Part shown: positions 63,368 to 64,000 of the stretch, in pieces
How the letters are laid out: each line of letters starts with the position of its first letter
Numbering within the stretch: the first letter of the stretch is position 1
Assembly (NCBI GenBank): GCA_000384935.1
Contig: ARRA01000001.1
Location: 103,810-167,809 of the forward strand
Origin: a gamma proteobacterium SCGC AAA076-P13
Lineage (GTDB): Bacteria; Pseudomonadota; Gammaproteobacteria; Magnimaribacterales; D2472
Direction: 5' to 3'
DNA length: 64,000 nt
The notes under the pieces: generated by a model
The model's database searches: none
The model's input: only the letters and a program-made list of their open reading frames with translations
Told to the model about the DNA's origin: nothing
Made by a program: the position numbers and the translations under genes

Positions 63368-63651
63368 GCAGCGCCCTCTACAATAACAACCAATCGTTCT
63401 GCAGATTTCTTAATAAATTCTAGAGCCAGTTGATAGTCATCAGATTCATAACAAGACTTTGCTTCATCAATAGAATTGAACTCGATTAAGACAGTCCTTT
63501 CGTAACCCTCTCCTTCTAGCTCAATTTGCTTACCGCCCCTGGTTAGAAATGTGCCATTAAATTTAGTGACTATAGGTCCGGCTAATTCGACATATTTTGC
63601 AAACTCTCCAGGTTCAAATACATGACATCTGACTATCCAATATGCTTTCAT
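63364..63651 (-). CDS. DUF1330-family ferredoxin-fold protein
   Basis: A 95-residue protein of the DUF1330 group (dimeric alpha/beta barrel). Marks are KAYWIVRCHVFEPGEFAKYVELAGPIVTKFNGTFLTRGG, LEGEGYERTVLIEFNSIDEAKSCYESDDYQLALEFIKKSAERLVVIVEG. Members are small soluble proteins of unestablished function, some acting on small organic molecules. The start codon lies right after the glcB stop, so it is cotranslated with malate synthase. Confidence 0.9.
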   Translation of the reverse strand: MKAYWIVRCHVFEPGEFAKYVELAGPIVTKFNGTFLTRGGKQIELEGEGYERTVLIEFNSIDEAKSCYESDDYQLALEFIKKSAERLVVIVEGAA

Positions 63652-64000
63652 TTATGCCTTAAATTTTAGTCGCATTTCATGCAAGATTGGCTCTGTATAA
63701 CCGCTAGGCTGAACCCTACCTTTGATTGCAAGATCACAGGCTGCCTGGAAGGCTATCCCATCATAAGATGGAGCCATATTTATATACTCTGAATCAGAAA
63801 CATTTTGACCATCGACGATCTCTGCCATTTTTTTCATTGACTGCATAACCTGCTCCTCAGAACAAATATCGTGGTGAAGCCAATTGGCTATGTGCTGACT
63901 AGAGATTCTGCATGTCGCTCTATCTTCCATTAGACCAACGTTATTAATATCTGGAACTTTTGAACAACCAACACCCTGATCAACCCACCTGACTACATAC
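63652..64000 (-). CDS. glcB: Malate synthase G, C-terminal part only
   Basis: The 3' end of glcB; the gene continues beyond the right edge. The 116 visible residues, starting [29 protein letters not shown], then [35 protein letters not shown] and [15 protein letters not shown], match the C-terminal plug of malate synthase G. The enzyme condenses glyoxylate with acetyl-CoA to malate. The catalytic residue of this plug, Asp in [22 protein letters not shown], is present. A glyoxylate or glycolate route is thereby implied. Confidence 0.95.
   Translation of the reverse strand, partial: YVVRWVDQGVGCSKVPDINNVGLMEDRATCRISSQHIANWLHHDICSEEQVMQSMKKMAEIVDGQNVSDSEYINMAPSYDGIAFQAACDLAIKGRVQPSGYTEPILHEMRLKFKA

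Overview
The window is AT-rich, gene-dense chromosomal DNA from a Gram-negative bacterium, most likely an uncultured marine gammaproteobacterium of the SAR86 type. That placement is my inference. It rests on the low GC content, very short intergenic gaps, two TonB-dependent receptors, a Ttp-type TonB energising operon, a DUF3604 protein, a stand-alone CofE-like protein, and gammaproteobacterial-looking versions of FtsK, SerS, RhlE, YheS, QueF and LexA-type control. No phage, insertion sequence or CRISPR array is visible. The two edge genes are cut: an Oar-like TonB-dependent receptor (left) and malate synthase G (right).

Layout: 1-7.3 kb holds a leftward receptor, then the ftsK-lolA-crcB-serS run. 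7.3-10.2 kb holds trxB, an acuI-type reductase, a 44-residue membrane protein and an SDR dehydrogenase. 10.2-13.9 kb is a nitrogen-acquisition block: a sigma-54 promoter drives porin-glnK-amtB, and a second sigma-54 promoter drives another amtB. 13.9-19 kb has lipid and phospholipid genes, the CofE-like protein, a UPF0434 protein, tRNA-Arg(ACG) and a YheS-type ABC-F ATPase. 19-25.7 kb has a flavoprotein, RhlE, a HupE/UreJ protein with a PPIase partner, and the DUF3604 protein. 25.9-28.8 kb lies between tRNA-Arg(TCG) and tRNA-Ser(GGA). It holds rhodanese and EamA genes, a structured RNA candidate carrying a 12-nt match to the extended Shine-Dalgarno sequence, a small protein gene under a perfect LexA box, a MASE1-like membrane protein and a small winged-helix regulator.

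28.9-42.3 kb is mostly leftward housekeeping and transport: queF with a YadGH-type ABC exporter, a permease, a MoxR/CoxE pair, a thioesterase, a CaiB/BaiF racemase, an MMPL exporter with BolA, an HPP protein and an LpxH-like phosphatase. 42.3-45.3 kb holds an ELM1-like protein and two glycosyltransferases. From 53.3 down to 44.2 kb, ten leftward genes follow one another closely: DUF3450, ttpC, exbB, exbD, tonB, TPR, then a split MacAB-like exporter and a glycosyltransferase. They lie directly behind a large TonB-dependent receptor. A secreted S9 peptidase is divergent from that receptor, which suggests (inference) uptake of peptide-containing substrates.

58.8-64 kb carries glutaryl-CoA dehydrogenase, a mini-Smr protein, thymidine kinase, an MDR reductase, a second RNA candidate in a 360-bp gap, an indoleamine 2,3-dioxygenase-like enzyme, a DUF1330 protein and glcB. 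The most novel signals are the LexA-controlled 69-residue protein with a C-terminal clamp-binding-like motif, the neighbouring RNA with the Shine-Dalgarno-type segment, the stand-alone divergent CofE, and the pair of sigma-54 ammonium promoters.
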